Source: Paraconexibacter algicola
GTDB taxonomy: Bacteria > Actinomycetota > Thermoleophilia > Solirubrobacterales > Solirubrobacteraceae
Direction: 5' to 3'
DNA length: 64,000 nt
Assembly: GCF_003044185.1 (NCBI RefSeq)
Contig: NZ_PYYB01000001.1
Coordinates: forward strand, 1,818,978-1,882,977
Shown here: positions 52,062-61,376 of the stretch, in pieces
How the letters are laid out: the number at the start of each line of letters is the position of its first letter
How positions within the stretch are numbered: position 1 is the first letter of the stretch
Notes under the pieces: generated by a model
Databases searched by the model: none
Seen by the model: the letters and a program-made list of their open reading frames with translations, nothing else
What the model was told of the DNA's origin: nothing
Program-made: the position numbers and the translations under genes

Positions 52062-53699
52062 ATGTCGCCGCGCACCCTCACGCTGATCCCGATCGTGGTG
52101 GTCGCGGTCTTCCTCGGTCTGCTGGTGCTCATCGTGACCGGGGGCGGCGACGACGACGGCGGGAGCGGCAGCGCGGCGACCGCGGAGATCGCCGACCCGC
52201 TCGCGGAGGCGCTGACCTTCGTGCCGACGGACGCGCCGCTGGTCGGGGTCGTCGAGACGGACACGGCGGCCGGTCCCGCCGCCGCGCTCCAGGCGCTCGG
52301 CGGGCGGATCCCGGGCGCGGCGCTCGCGAGCGGCGCGCTGGGCGAGCTGCTCGGCGACCAGGAGCTCCAGGCCGAGCTGCTGCCGCTGCTCGGCAACCCG
52401 CTCGTGGTCACCGCCACCGAGCTCCCGCGCGAGGACGCGACGCCCGCGCCCGCCGGCCTGCCGTTCCGCGTGCCGTCCCCGCGCCGCCTCGCCGAGCACG
52501 TGCGCGTCGCGACCGTCGTGCGCGACCGGGCCGGCCTCGACGCGATGCTCGACCGCATGACCGGCACCGGGATGCTGCAGCGCGACGGGGAGAGCCGCGG
52601 CTTCGACCGCTACACGCGCACCGACGGCGCGTCGCTCGCGGTCGACGGCCCGGTGCTCGTCGCGACCGGCTCGCGGACCGACCTCGGACAGGCGCTCACG
52701 CTCCACGCGCGCGCGACCCGCGGCGGCGGCGCCGCCGGCGGCGACGGGACCGGGGCGCTCACGCCCGTCGGCCTGCGCGAGCGGCTCGCCGGCCTGCCCG
52801 GCCGTGGCGCCGCCGTCGCGCGCATCGCCGCCGACGTCGAGGAGCTGCAGGACGCCGACCTCAGCGAGCTCGAGGTGCCGTGGCTCAGCGCGCTGCGGCG
52901 CGTCGCCCTGGCGCTCGTGCCGTCCGAGGACGGGCTCGACGTCCGCTTCCGGCTCGCCACCGACCCCGAGAGCGTGACCGACGGGGACGTGCCGATCGCC
53001 ACCGGTCCGGAGACCGCGTCGCCCGCCGCGCAGGAGGACGCGCCGGTCGTCGTCGGGATCCGCAACGTCGCGCACACGATCGAGTTCGTGCGCCGCACCC
53101 TGCGCTCCACCGCGCCCGAGCTCGCCGCGCAGGTCGACGGGGTCGAGTCGAGCCTGCGCCGCCTCGCGCGCGTCGACCCGTCCTCCCAGCTGCTGCTGAA
53201 GCTCACGGGCACCACCACGGTCACGCTCGGGCCCGGCGGCGGCGTCGAGGTCCGGGCCGAGGTCCGCGACCCCGAGATGATCGAGGACGTGCTGCGGCGC
53301 CTGCCGAGCGCCGCCGCGGGCGGGGCGCTCACCGGCGGCGTCTCCGGGGAGGTCGACCTCGCGGGGATCGCCCTGCGCGACCAGGGCGACGGCACCTACG
53401 TCGTGGAGCGGGACGGCGGGCCGCTCGCGCGCGTCGCCGTGCTCGGCGAGGCGCTCGTGGTCAGCACCGACGACAGCACCGACCTGCAGGCGCTCGCCGA
53501 CGCGTTCCCCGAGTCGCCGTCGGAGGGCGCGCGCGGTGCCCTCACCGCCCGGGTCAGCGCCGAGGAGGCGATCGACCTCGTCGGCCTCTCACCGGACCTC
53601 GCCGAGGCGCTCGGCACGTTCGGGACCGTCACCCTGCAGGCGCGCGGGGAGACCGAGGCGGTCTCCGGCTCGATCGGCCTCGTCGAGGGCGACGAGTAG
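52062..53699 (+). CDS. DUF3352-like membrane-anchored protein
   Basis: A 545-residue protein with one N-terminal helix (about 5-27), a Gly/Asp/Ser linker and a large outside part. The opening PLAEALTFVPTDAPLVGVVETD, with later DRAGLDAMLDRM and GPVLVATGSR segments, resembles DUF3352, a family with no known function found in Thermoleophilia and other bacteria. Two Ala/Gly-rich halves may be repeats. It converges on the CAP-domain gene with 8 bases between stops. Confidence 0.65.
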   Translation: MSPRTLTLIPIVVVAVFLGLLVLIVTGGGDDDGGSGSAATAEIADPLAEALTFVPTDAPLVGVVETDTAAGPAAALQALGGRIPGAALASGALGELLGDQELQAELLPLLGNPLVVTATELPREDATPAPAGLPFRVPSPRRLAEHVRVATVVRDRAGLDAMLDRMTGTGMLQRDGESRGFDRYTRTDGASLAVDGPVLVATGSRTDLGQALTLHARATRGGGAAGGDGTGALTPVGLRERLAGLPGRGAAVARIAADVEELQDADLSELEVPWLSALRRVALALVPSEDGLDVRFRLATDPESVTDGDVPIATGPETASPAAQEDAPVVVGIRNVAHTIEFVRRTLRSTAPELAAQVDGVESSLRRLARVDPSSQLLLKLTGTTTVTLGPGGGVEVRAEVRDPEMIEDVLRRLPSAAAGGALTGGVSGEVDLAGIALRDQGDGTYVVERDGGPLARVAVLGEALVVSTDDSTDLQALADAFPESPSEGARGALTARVSAEEAIDLVGLSPDLAEALGTFGTVTLQARGETEAVSGSIGLVEGDE

Positions 53700-53707
53700 C
53701 CGCGCGG

Positions 53708-54388
53708 CTACCGCGTGCCGAAGTTCTGGACCGCGTACCCGTCGACCCAGGCGGGACCGATGAGCGTGTAGACCGGGTCGAGGATGTTGCGCTTGTGGCC
53801 CGGGCTGGCCATCCACCCGCGGCACGTCGCCTCGGCGCTGGAGAAGCCCATCGCGATGTTCTCGCCCATCGCGCGGAACGGGAGCGCGCCCTGGAGCGCC
53901 GCCTCGATCCGGTCCCACGGGGTGCGGCCCTCGGGCGTCTCGTGGGAGAAGTAGGACCGCTGCGACATGTCGGCGGCGTGGCCGCGCGCCGCCCTGGTCA
54001 GCGACGCGTCGATCTGCAGCGGCCCGATGCCGCGCGCGGCGCGCTCGCGGTTGGCGCAGTCCATCACGCCCTGCTCGAGCGCGCTGATCGTCACGGTCTC
54101 GACGACCGTGTCCACCGGGGTCGGCGGCTGCGTCTCGTCGACCGGCTCGTCGTCCTGCACCGGCGGGGTCGGCGTCACCGGGCGGACCGGGCGGCGGACC
54201 GGCTTGCGGCACGCCCGCCGGACGGCCTTCTTGCGCGCGGCGCTCGAGGACTTCTTCGCCTTGGCCTTCGCGGCCTGGCAGGCGGTCGGCTTGCGCTTCG
54301 CCTTCGCGTCGGCGGACGCGGGGGCGGCCGAGCCGACGAGCAGGACGGCGGCGAGGAGGAGGAGCAGCAGCTGACGGAACGGTCGCAT
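53708..54388 (-). CDS. exported CAP/SCP-domain protein
   Basis: A 226-residue exported protein: signal peptide (1-27), a Lys/Ala/Arg-rich then Pro-rich stretch (about 28-90), and a CAP (SCP/PR1/YkwD) domain (about 100-226). Domain marks are ALEQGVMDCANRERAARGIGPLQID, ADMSQRSYFSHETPEGRTPWDRIEAA, GENIAMG, and WMASPGHKRNILDP. CAP proteins are secreted and often bind metal or lipid. I start at ATG 54388; GTG 54391 is adjacent in frame. Confidence 0.83.
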   Translation of the reverse strand: MRPFRQLLLLLLAAVLLVGSAAPASADAKAKRKPTACQAAKAKAKKSSSAARKKAVRRACRKPVRRPVRPVTPTPPVQDDEPVDETQPPTPVDTVVETVTISALEQGVMDCANRERAARGIGPLQIDASLTRAARGHAADMSQRSYFSHETPEGRTPWDRIEAALQGALPFRAMGENIAMGFSSAEATCRGWMASPGHKRNILDPVYTLIGPAWVDGYAVQNFGTR

Positions 54389-54423
54389 CACGACCTCGGT
54401 CGGCAGCTCGCCGTCCCACCTGC

Positions 54424-54454
54424 GACATCCGGCCGTCCGATGTGGACGGATGTC
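54424..54454. terminator. bulged hairpin after M23 gene
   Basis: GACATC and CGTCC on the left (with a 4-base bulge between) pair with GGACGGATGTC on the right around GATGT. It lies 15 bases past the M23 stop on the minus strand, before the CAP gene. Confidence 0.4.
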
Positions 54455-54469
54455 CGGCGCGTGTCGCGG

Positions 54470-55468
54470 TCAACGTCCGGCCCACGCCCGCAGCTGCGGG
54501 AGCGGGTCGACCGGGGTCGAGCGCGCGTCCACGCGCCAGCCGCCCGTCCAGATCTCGAAGTGCAGGTGCGGCCCGCTCGACGCGCCCGTGTTGCCGACGT
54601 CGCAGACCCGCTGTCCCGGGGTCACCGGCTGGCCGGCGCGCACGACGACGGTCTGCGCGCGGCAGTGCGCGAAGAAGAACGAGCGGCCGTCGACGGCGTC
54701 GATCACCGCGTACCAGCCCGCCCCGTCGCGCTGGTAGTCGACCGCGCGCACGGTGCCCGCCGTCGGGGCGACAACCGGCACGCCGCGCGCCGCGACGATG
54801 TCCTGGCCCTGGTGGACGTGCCCGTCGCGAGCGGCGCCGAAGCGCGCGCCGTCCCCGCCGAAGCTCCACGGGCCCTGCACCGGGAACACCCCGCCGGCCC
54901 GCACGAGCGGGGCGCTCGGGGTCGGGGTCGGGCTCGCCGCCGGGGTCGGGATCGCCGCGGGGCGTGGGGCGGCGCGCACCACGAGGCTCGCCCGTCCCGA
55001 CGCGCGGGCGCGGCGCAGCAGCGTCCCGCCGCCCGGACCGGTGGCGTGCAGGCGCACGGTGTAGCGGCCGGCGACCAGGCGCGTCCCGCGCGGCCAGCGG
55101 ACCGTGATCGTGCGGCCGGTCCGGACCCGTCCCAGACCGACGCGCAGCACCTGCCCTGTGCCACGCGCCGGCCAGAGAACGAGTCGAGCCCGCACCGTCA
55201 GCACCCCCTGCTGCTCGATGCGGAAGGTGATCCGCGGCGGCGTCGTCCCCTCCGTCACGCTCCCCGGGCGGACGCGAAGGGACTGCGCCACGGGCCGCGG
55301 ATCCCGAGCCGAGAGGACCACCTGGCCGTACTCGGCTCCACCCGACCCACCGTGCGTGGGCGGCACCTGCGCGCCTCCGGCCGACGCGTCCGCGGAGCTC
55401 GCGAGCGCACCGGCGACCGTCGCGACGAGCGCGCAGGTCGGCAGGAGGGACTGGCGGGGACCGGCCAC
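54470..55468 (-). CDS. exported M23-family peptidase, second copy
   Basis: A 332-residue M23 zinc peptidase: signal peptide (about 1-28), a beta domain (about 50-160), a Pro/Thr linker and the peptidase core. HVHQGQDIVAARG supplies the first His and Asp ligands; HLHFEIWTGG the HxH pair; FAHC lies at the conserved AHL position, so the usual Leu is Cys here. The start GTG 55468 is the first plausible one before the signal peptide. It is divergent from the LuxR regulator. Confidence 0.8.
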   Translation of the reverse strand: MAGPRQSLLPTCALVATVAGALASSADASAGGAQVPPTHGGSGGAEYGQVVLSARDPRPVAQSLRVRPGSVTEGTTPPRITFRIEQQGVLTVRARLVLWPARGTGQVLRVGLGRVRTGRTITVRWPRGTRLVAGRYTVRLHATGPGGGTLLRRARASGRASLVVRAAPRPAAIPTPAASPTPTPSAPLVRAGGVFPVQGPWSFGGDGARFGAARDGHVHQGQDIVAARGVPVVAPTAGTVRAVDYQRDGAGWYAVIDAVDGRSFFFAHCRAQTVVVRAGQPVTPGQRVCDVGNTGASSGPHLHFEIWTGGWRVDARSTPVDPLPQLRAWAGR

Positions 55469-55519
55469 GACCGGACCATCGGCCCGCCCGCGCGCGACCG
55501 CACCCCGGTGTGCAGCCTT

Positions 55520-55552
55520 GTGGAGGTTTCGGGCGGAACGGGTGGAGGTTTC
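55520..55552 (+). promoter_or_regulatory. 22-bp-spaced direct repeat before LuxR regulator
   Basis: GTGGAGGTTTC occurs at 55520-55530 and 55542-55552, exactly 22 bp (two helical turns) apart. It lies between the divergent M23 and LuxR starts. Likely activator or autoregulatory site. Confidence 0.5.
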
Positions 55553-55601
55553 CGCCGGGAAGCGGCAGGTTCGGCGGCTCGACCGGGCTCTGGACGCGCC
55601 A

Positions 55602-55607
55602 TATAGT
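55602..55607 (+). promoter_or_regulatory. -10 hexamer TATAGT of the LuxR regulator
   Basis: TATAGT lies 9 bases before GTG 55617 and is near consensus. GGAG between them could also serve translation. Confidence 0.55.
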
Positions 55608-55616
55608 GGAGCGGAC

Positions 55617-58439
55617 GTGAGCCCGGGGGGACCCACCGGCAGGCCGATGCTGCAGCGGGAGGCAGAGCTCGCGCGGCTGCACGCCCTGTGCGCCGCCGCG
55701 GCCGACGGGCACGGGGCGCTCGCCTTCGTCGAGGGGCACGCCGGCATCGGCAAGACCCGGCTGCTGGACGCCACGGTCGCCGCGGCGACCGACCGCGGGC
55801 TCGGGGTGCTGCGCGCCCGCGGTGGGCTGCACGAGCAGGGCGACGCCTACGGGATCGTCCGGCAGCTGCTCGGGTTCGTCCTCGACGAGCGCCCCGCGCT
55901 GCTGCACGGTCCCGCCGCGCTCGCGACCGGAGTCCTGGAGGGCCGCGCGCAGCCCGGGGCCGACAGCCCGTTCCCGGTCCTCCACGCGCTCCACCGGGTG
56001 CTCGTCTCGCTGCTCGCGGACGGGCCGCTGCTGCTCGTGGTCGACGACGCGCACTGGGCCGACGAGCCGTCGCTGCGGCTCCTGGACGTGCTCGCCGCCC
56101 GGGTCGACCGGCACCCGCTCGCGCTCCTCGTCGCGGCCCGACCGCGACGCCCGGGCCGCGACGACACCGCCCGCCTGCTCGCCGCCCTGCGCGCCCGCGC
56201 ACCCGACGCGCTCGTCGAGCCCGCCCCGCTGGGCCCCGCCGCCGTGCGCGAGCTGCTGGCCCGCGACGGCGCCCCCGCCCCGCGCGACGACGTCGTGCGC
56301 GCCTGCGTCCAGGTGACCGCCGGCAACCCGTACCTGGTCGGCGAGGTGGTGACGAGCCTCGAGCGCGCGGGGCGAACCCCGGCGACCGCCACGGAGGCGG
56401 AGATCCGCGGCCTGGGCCCCGCGTCGATCGCCGCGTCGCTGCGCCTGCGCCTGTCCGTGCTGCCGCCGTCGATCGAGGCCGTGGCCGAGGCCGTGTCGAT
56501 CCTCGCCCCCGCGGCGGAGATCCGGCACGTCGCCGCGCTCGTCGACCGCCCCGGCGACGAGGTGGCGGTCGCCGTCGACGTGCTCGCGGGCCTCGGGATC
56601 CTCGCGCCGCGTCGCCCGGTGCGGTTCACCCACCCGATCGTCGCGCAGGCCGTGTCCGAGGAGCTGCCGCCGGCGCAGCGCGCCCGGCTGCACCGTCGCG
56701 CGGCCGACGCGCTGCTGGCGGAGGGGCAGCCGCCGACCCGCGCCGCGTCGCACCTGCTGCGCTGCGAGGCGGCCGGCGACCCGGAGGTCGTCGCCGTGCT
56801 CCGCGCCGCCGCGGTGACCGCGCTCGCCCAGGGGGCCGCGACGCCCGCCCGCCGCTACCTCGACCGGGCGCTCGCCGAGCCGCCCGCCCTTCCCGACCGC
56901 CCCGGGCTGCTCGGGCTGCTCGGCCAGGCGCTCGCCGCCGAGGGCGCCGATCTCGACGAGGCCTGTCGCCGGTTCGAGGAGGCCGCCGAGCTGGAGCCGA
57001 CGCTCGAGGCGGCCGCCGTCCACCTCGAGCACGCTGCGCGGCTGCGGCTCTTCTCCGGCGATCCGGCGCGCGCCCTGCGGCTGCTCGACCGGCCCTTCGC
57101 GCGCGGGACCGTCGACCGCGAGACGACCCTGCGGCTCCGGGCCCACCAGGCGTCCATCGGCGTGCTCGCCCCGCTGCACGGCCGCCCGGAGCTGGAGCGC
57201 CTGGAGCAGTGGGCCGCGCTGCCGGGCGACACCCCGGGGGAGCTCGCCGTGCTTGCCGAGCTCGCCGCGGCACGCTGGCTGCAGGGACGCATCCGCGACG
57301 CCGCCGAGCTCGCGCAGCGCGCCCTCGCGGGCGGGCGGCTGCTCGCCGCCGAGGGACCGCTGTCGACCGGCTTCAACCACGCGCTGCACGTGCTGCTGGA
57401 CGCCGACCGCCACGATCTCGCCGAGCCGGTGCTCGGGGAGGCGCTCGCGCTCGCCCGGGCGCAGGGCGCCACCCTCGCCGCGAGCAGCCTGCTCGGCCTC
57501 CGCGCGGTGGCGCTGTGGCGGCGCGGCGACGTGCCCGGCACGCACCGCGCGGCGCAGGAGGCACTCGCGCTGCTGCACGAGGTCAGTCCGGGGATGGCCG
57601 GTCCGGCGCAGGCCGGGTACGTGGCGCTCGCCGCGGTCGAGCTCGGCGATCTCCCCGGGGCGCAGGCCGCGCTCGACGGTGCCGGGCTCGTGTCGCAGCT
57701 GCACGACCTGACGTTCCTCGGCGCGCCGTTCGACGCCCGCGCGCGGCTGCAGCTCGCCCGCGGCCGGTCCCGGGAGGCGCGGGACACGCTCGAGGGACTC
57801 GCGGACCGCGACCGTCGGCTGGGGCTCGGGCACCTCAGCACGCCGTGGCGTCGCACCGCCGTCGAGGCGGCCCTCGCCCACGACGCCCGCGAGGACGCGC
57901 GGACGATCGCCGACGAGCAGCTGCGCCGCAGCGAGCGGTGGGACGTCCCCTCCGCGCGCGGGCTCGCGCTCGCCACCAGCGGGCTCGTCACCGCCGGCCC
58001 CCGCGGGATCGAGCAGCTGCGCGCCGGCATCGCGCTGCTGGAGCGCTCGCCCGCCCGCCTGGACCTCGCCCGCGCGCAGCTGGATCTCGGACGCCTGCTG
58101 CGCCGCGAGCGCCGCGAGACCGACGCCCGCGACCCCCTGCGCGCGGCGCTCGACCTCGCCGACCGCTGCGGTGCCGCGACCCTCGCCGACCGGGCCCGCG
58201 AGGAGCTGCTCGCCACCGGGGCGCGGCCGCGCGGCGCGCGGACCAGCGGTGACGCCGCGCTGACCGCGGGCGAGCGCCGCATCGCCCGGCTGGCCGCCGC
58301 GGGGCGCACGAACCGCGAGATCGCCGCCGAGCTCGTCCTGTCCGTGCGGACCGTCGAGAACCACCTCGGCCGCGTGTACGGCAAGCTCGGGATCGGCTCC
58401 CGGCACGAGCTCGCAGCCGCGCTCGAGCCCGAAAGATGA
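55617..58439 (+). CDS. large ATP-binding LuxR-family regulator (LAL type)
   Basis: A 940-residue regulator of the MalT/LAL kind. Walker A is GHAGIGKT (40-47) and Walker B is LLLVVDDAHWAD (about 140-150). A long helical, TPR-like region (about 380-850) follows, with many Ala/Leu repeats. A LuxR HTH ends it (about 880-938: LTAGERRIARLAAAGRTNREIAAELVLSVRTVENHLGRVYGKLG). Such proteins activate operons in response to an inducer. It starts at GTG 55617, and its stop lies inside a palindrome. The following two-gene exported-protein operon is a likely target. Confidence 0.83.
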   Translation: MSPGGPTGRPMLQREAELARLHALCAAAADGHGALAFVEGHAGIGKTRLLDATVAAATDRGLGVLRARGGLHEQGDAYGIVRQLLGFVLDERPALLHGPAALATGVLEGRAQPGADSPFPVLHALHRVLVSLLADGPLLLVVDDAHWADEPSLRLLDVLAARVDRHPLALLVAARPRRPGRDDTARLLAALRARAPDALVEPAPLGPAAVRELLARDGAPAPRDDVVRACVQVTAGNPYLVGEVVTSLERAGRTPATATEAEIRGLGPASIAASLRLRLSVLPPSIEAVAEAVSILAPAAEIRHVAALVDRPGDEVAVAVDVLAGLGILAPRRPVRFTHPIVAQAVSEELPPAQRARLHRRAADALLAEGQPPTRAASHLLRCEAAGDPEVVAVLRAAAVTALAQGAATPARRYLDRALAEPPALPDRPGLLGLLGQALAAEGADLDEACRRFEEAAELEPTLEAAAVHLEHAARLRLFSGDPARALRLLDRPFARGTVDRETTLRLRAHQASIGVLAPLHGRPELERLEQWAALPGDTPGELAVLAELAAARWLQGRIRDAAELAQRALAGGRLLAAEGPLSTGFNHALHVLLDADRHDLAEPVLGEALALARAQGATLAASSLLGLRAVALWRRGDVPGTHRAAQEALALLHEVSPGMAGPAQAGYVALAAVELGDLPGAQAALDGAGLVSQLHDLTFLGAPFDARARLQLARGRSREARDTLEGLADRDRRLGLGHLSTPWRRTAVEAALAHDAREDARTIADEQLRRSERWDVPSARGLALATSGLVTAGPRGIEQLRAGIALLERSPARLDLARAQLDLGRLLRRERRETDARDPLRAALDLADRCGAATLADRAREELLATGARPRGARTSGDAALTAGERRIARLAAAGRTNREIAAELVLSVRTVENHLGRVYGKLGIGSRHELAAALEPER

Positions 58440-58454
58440 GTGGTCACCACTCAT
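58436..58454. promoter_or_regulatory. palindrome overlapping LuxR stop
   Basis: ATGAGTGG (58436-58443), TCA, CCACTCAT (58447-58454), perfect 8-bp arms. It includes the LuxR stop codon and lies about 80 bases before the next start. Could be an operator or a short terminator stem. Confidence 0.5.
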
Positions 58455-58532
58455 GAGATGCCTGCGGGTGACGGGCAGGATCGGGCCTGCACGGGGACCC
58501 CACCCCGGCGCGCTCCGAAAGGCAGCAGTCCC

Positions 58533-61376
58533 ATGTCCGTCCGTCCGCGGCTCCGTGCCGCGCTCCTCGCCACGCTGCTCGCCGTCACCGGCTCCGCGAT
58601 CATGGCCGCGCCGTCCCACGCGGCCGTCGAGATCCTCAGCCGCGGCTTCGCGCCCGATCCGGCCGTCGAGGGCGGCCAGGCCACCCTCACCGTCGACGTC
58701 ACCGTCGGCCAGGCCCCGTACATCGTCGAGTTCTTCTGCTGCGACGCCACGAACATCGACACGCCGGCGCAGACGAAGGTCCTCCAGGAGACGAGTCCCG
58801 AGACCCAGGGCCTGCGCGGCACCCACGCGTTCACGTTCGACGTCGGCGCCGCGGGCACCCCCAACCGCACCGTCACCGTCCGCGTCACCGACTCCACCGG
58901 CGCCCAGCAGCGTCAGGCCCTCGCCTTCCAGCCGCCGACGCGCGCGACGCCCCCGGTCCCGGTCACGCCGCCCGAGCCCGCCGGGCCGACCCGGGTCGAG
59001 AACTGCCCCAAGACCGTCGAGTTCACGCTCGTGCGCCTGCGGACGACCGGCGGCTCCTGCTGGCAGGAGATGCGCGCCGGGACCGACGCGCTCACGCTCG
59101 GCGGCGTCGCGCTCGAGCCGCGCCAGCGGTTCTTCCAGACCGCGGACCGGTTCGTGCTCAACGGCATCCCCTTCCCCGCGGCCCCGGACGGCACCACCTA
59201 CGTGCTCGGCGCGCCGACCCAGCGGGCGCCCGGCGGCACGCTCGGCATCGACCGCAGCGTCGAGGTGAAGCTCGGCCCGGTCACCGTGCTGCGCGGCCAG
59301 CTGCTGTGGAAGCTGCCCTCCGGCACGAGCGAGGGCGCGCTGCCGGCGATCACGCTGCCCGCCGGGCGGCTCGGCGGCCTGCCGATCGGCGGCCAGGTGC
59401 AGGCGATCTTCCGCAAGCGCGCCGGGCGCTTCACCACGTCGTTCCCGATCAGCGTGACGCTCCCCTCGATCTTCCGGCCGTCCCCCGGGACCACCGGGGC
59501 GATCACCGGGCAGACCGAGATCTCCACCGACGACGCGCGCGGCGTCAGCGTCGACGGCGGCCGCATCGAGGTCGCCAACGCGGCGATCGGCAAGGTCGCG
59601 CTGAAGAACCTCTGCTTCTCGTACCTGTCGGCGAACGTGTCACGCAGCTTCGCGGCGTGCGAGCCGCCCTCGCTCAACGGCGCCCCGGCCGTGCAGTGCA
59701 CGCCGCCGTCCCAGCGCCAGGAGCGCTTCGACGGCTCCGTGCTGATCGGCCTGCCGACGCCGTCCCGCGCGGACTTCGCCGCCTACGGCGGCATCGCGGG
59801 CGGCCAGTTCGCCTACGCGGGCGGGTTCGTCGACAACGCGCGGATCCCGCTCGTGCAGGGCATCACCCTCGAACGGGTCGGCTTCGGCCTGTGCCTGCGT
59901 CCCGACGTCGTCGTGCGCGGGGACGCGGGCCTGGGCTTCGCCAACGGGCTCGTCCGCGGCGACGTCTCCGTCACCTACGCCGAGCAGGGCCGCACGTTCT
60001 TCGTCGAGGCGGCCGGCTTCCTGCGCGTCGCCGACATCCCCGTCGGCAACGGCCGCGTGCGCGTCAACAGCAACGGGGTCGTCGACTTCGACGTCAACGC
60101 CAGCGTCCTGCTCGCCGGCGGCTTCGTCCAGATCAACGGCGGCGTCTCCGGCTTCGTCCAGCCGCGCCCGTTCCTGTTCAACCTCGACGGTCGCGTCGCG
60201 CTGTGCCTGAACCTCGGGATCTTCGGCTCGCCGTGCGTCGCCCAGGCGTCCGCGACGGTGTCGAGCCTCGGGATCGGCGGCTGCGGCGAGTTCAAGTTCA
60301 TCGGCGCCTTCAGCGGCTTCTTCTTCTACCAGACCCCCCGCAACGGGAAGCGGTTCGACTTCGGCGCCGGCTGCGGCTTCCAGTCCCGCGTGCGGATCGC
60401 CCGGCCCCGGCAGATCGGGCCGCAGGAGCTGACGTTCCCCGTCCCGCCGGACAACGACCAGTACGTGCTGCACGTGCAGGGCGTCGGCAAGCCGCCGAAG
60501 ATCCTCGTCACCAGCCCGACCGGCCGCACGTTCCAGTCCGGCCCCGACGCGCAGACCACCGACAACGCCACGTTCCTCATCGTCGAGAACCCCGAGGCGC
60601 CCGAGACGAGCGTGTTCTTCAGCAAGGACGCGGTCGCGGGCGGCTGGAAGGTCCGGGCGCTCGAGGGCAGCCAGCTGGCGGGCGCCGAGTTCCAGGCCGA
60701 GGAGAAGCGGCCGACCGTCGTCGCCGGCACGATCCGCGCCACGCGCGACGGGCAGCGCGAGCTCGACCTGCGCTACCGGCTGCGCGAGGGGGACACGGTG
60801 ACCCTCGACGTCGTCGGCAAGGACTTCCAGCAGCCGATCGCGTCCGGCCTGCGCGGCCGGCCGTGCACCGGCGGCCGGCGGGCCCCCGGCTCCACGACCG
60901 CCGAGTCCCGCTGCCGCACGCTGCGGTTCCGGCCCGCGTTCGGCTACGAGGGGCGGCGGATCGTCCGCGCGATCGTGCTCGACGCCCAGGGGGCCGAGCA
61001 GGACCGCTTCGACGTCACTTCCTACATGGCGCCCGCGCCCGCCACGCCGCGGCGGACCCCGGCGCTGCGCCTCGTGCGCCGCGGCAGCGACGTCTTCGCG
61101 GTCTGGGGACGGACCGGGGGGAACACCACCCGCTACGCGGCGTACGCGACGCTCGGGGACGGCCGCCGGCTCGGTCACACGGCCCCCGCCGACTGCCTGG
61201 CGTGGCGGATCGGGCGGGTCCGGCGCGACGTCCCGGTGACGTTGCGGATCCAGTCCGGCCGCCAGGACATCCGCTTCGGCCGGACCGCCAGCGTCACCCT
61301 CCGGGCCGGGGCGAGCTACGCGGGGCCGCGCGCCCTGCGCTCCGCCCGCCTCCCCCGAGCCTGCGCCTCGATCTGA
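58533..61376 (+). CDS. exported protein sharing the novel C-terminal module
   Basis: A 947-residue exported protein: signal peptide (1-31), a beta domain (about 32-130), a Pro linker, then (157-947) a region homologous in order to residues 987-1807 of the giant protein at 44552. Paired motifs are NCPKTVEFTLVRLRTTGGSCW, GFGLCLRP (about 449), FNLDGRV, SATVSSLGIGGC and FLIVENPE. No known domain is recognised in it. It is followed by a coupled start (TGATG) of the next exported protein. Control by the upstream LuxR protein is inferred. Confidence 0.7.
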   Translation: MSVRPRLRAALLATLLAVTGSAIMAAPSHAAVEILSRGFAPDPAVEGGQATLTVDVTVGQAPYIVEFFCCDATNIDTPAQTKVLQETSPETQGLRGTHAFTFDVGAAGTPNRTVTVRVTDSTGAQQRQALAFQPPTRATPPVPVTPPEPAGPTRVENCPKTVEFTLVRLRTTGGSCWQEMRAGTDALTLGGVALEPRQRFFQTADRFVLNGIPFPAAPDGTTYVLGAPTQRAPGGTLGIDRSVEVKLGPVTVLRGQLLWKLPSGTSEGALPAITLPAGRLGGLPIGGQVQAIFRKRAGRFTTSFPISVTLPSIFRPSPGTTGAITGQTEISTDDARGVSVDGGRIEVANAAIGKVALKNLCFSYLSANVSRSFAACEPPSLNGAPAVQCTPPSQRQERFDGSVLIGLPTPSRADFAAYGGIAGGQFAYAGGFVDNARIPLVQGITLERVGFGLCLRPDVVVRGDAGLGFANGLVRGDVSVTYAEQGRTFFVEAAGFLRVADIPVGNGRVRVNSNGVVDFDVNASVLLAGGFVQINGGVSGFVQPRPFLFNLDGRVALCLNLGIFGSPCVAQASATVSSLGIGGCGEFKFIGAFSGFFFYQTPRNGKRFDFGAGCGFQSRVRIARPRQIGPQELTFPVPPDNDQYVLHVQGVGKPPKILVTSPTGRTFQSGPDAQTTDNATFLIVENPEAPETSVFFSKDAVAGGWKVRALEGSQLAGAEFQAEEKRPTVVAGTIRATRDGQRELDLRYRLREGDTVTLDVVGKDFQQPIASGLRGRPCTGGRRAPGSTTAESRCRTLRFRPAFGYEGRRIVRAIVLDAQGAEQDRFDVTSYMAPAPATPRRTPALRLVRRGSDVFAVWGRTGGNTTRYAAYATLGDGRRLGHTAPADCLAWRIGRVRRDVPVTLRIQSGRQDIRFGRTASVTLRAGASYAGPRALRSARLPRACASI

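Noticed and set aside
53589-58826. 1745-residue minus-strand open frame across several genes
   Set aside because: It runs antisense through the LuxR regulator, M23 and CAP regions, which have intact motifs; composition is that of an antisense frame.
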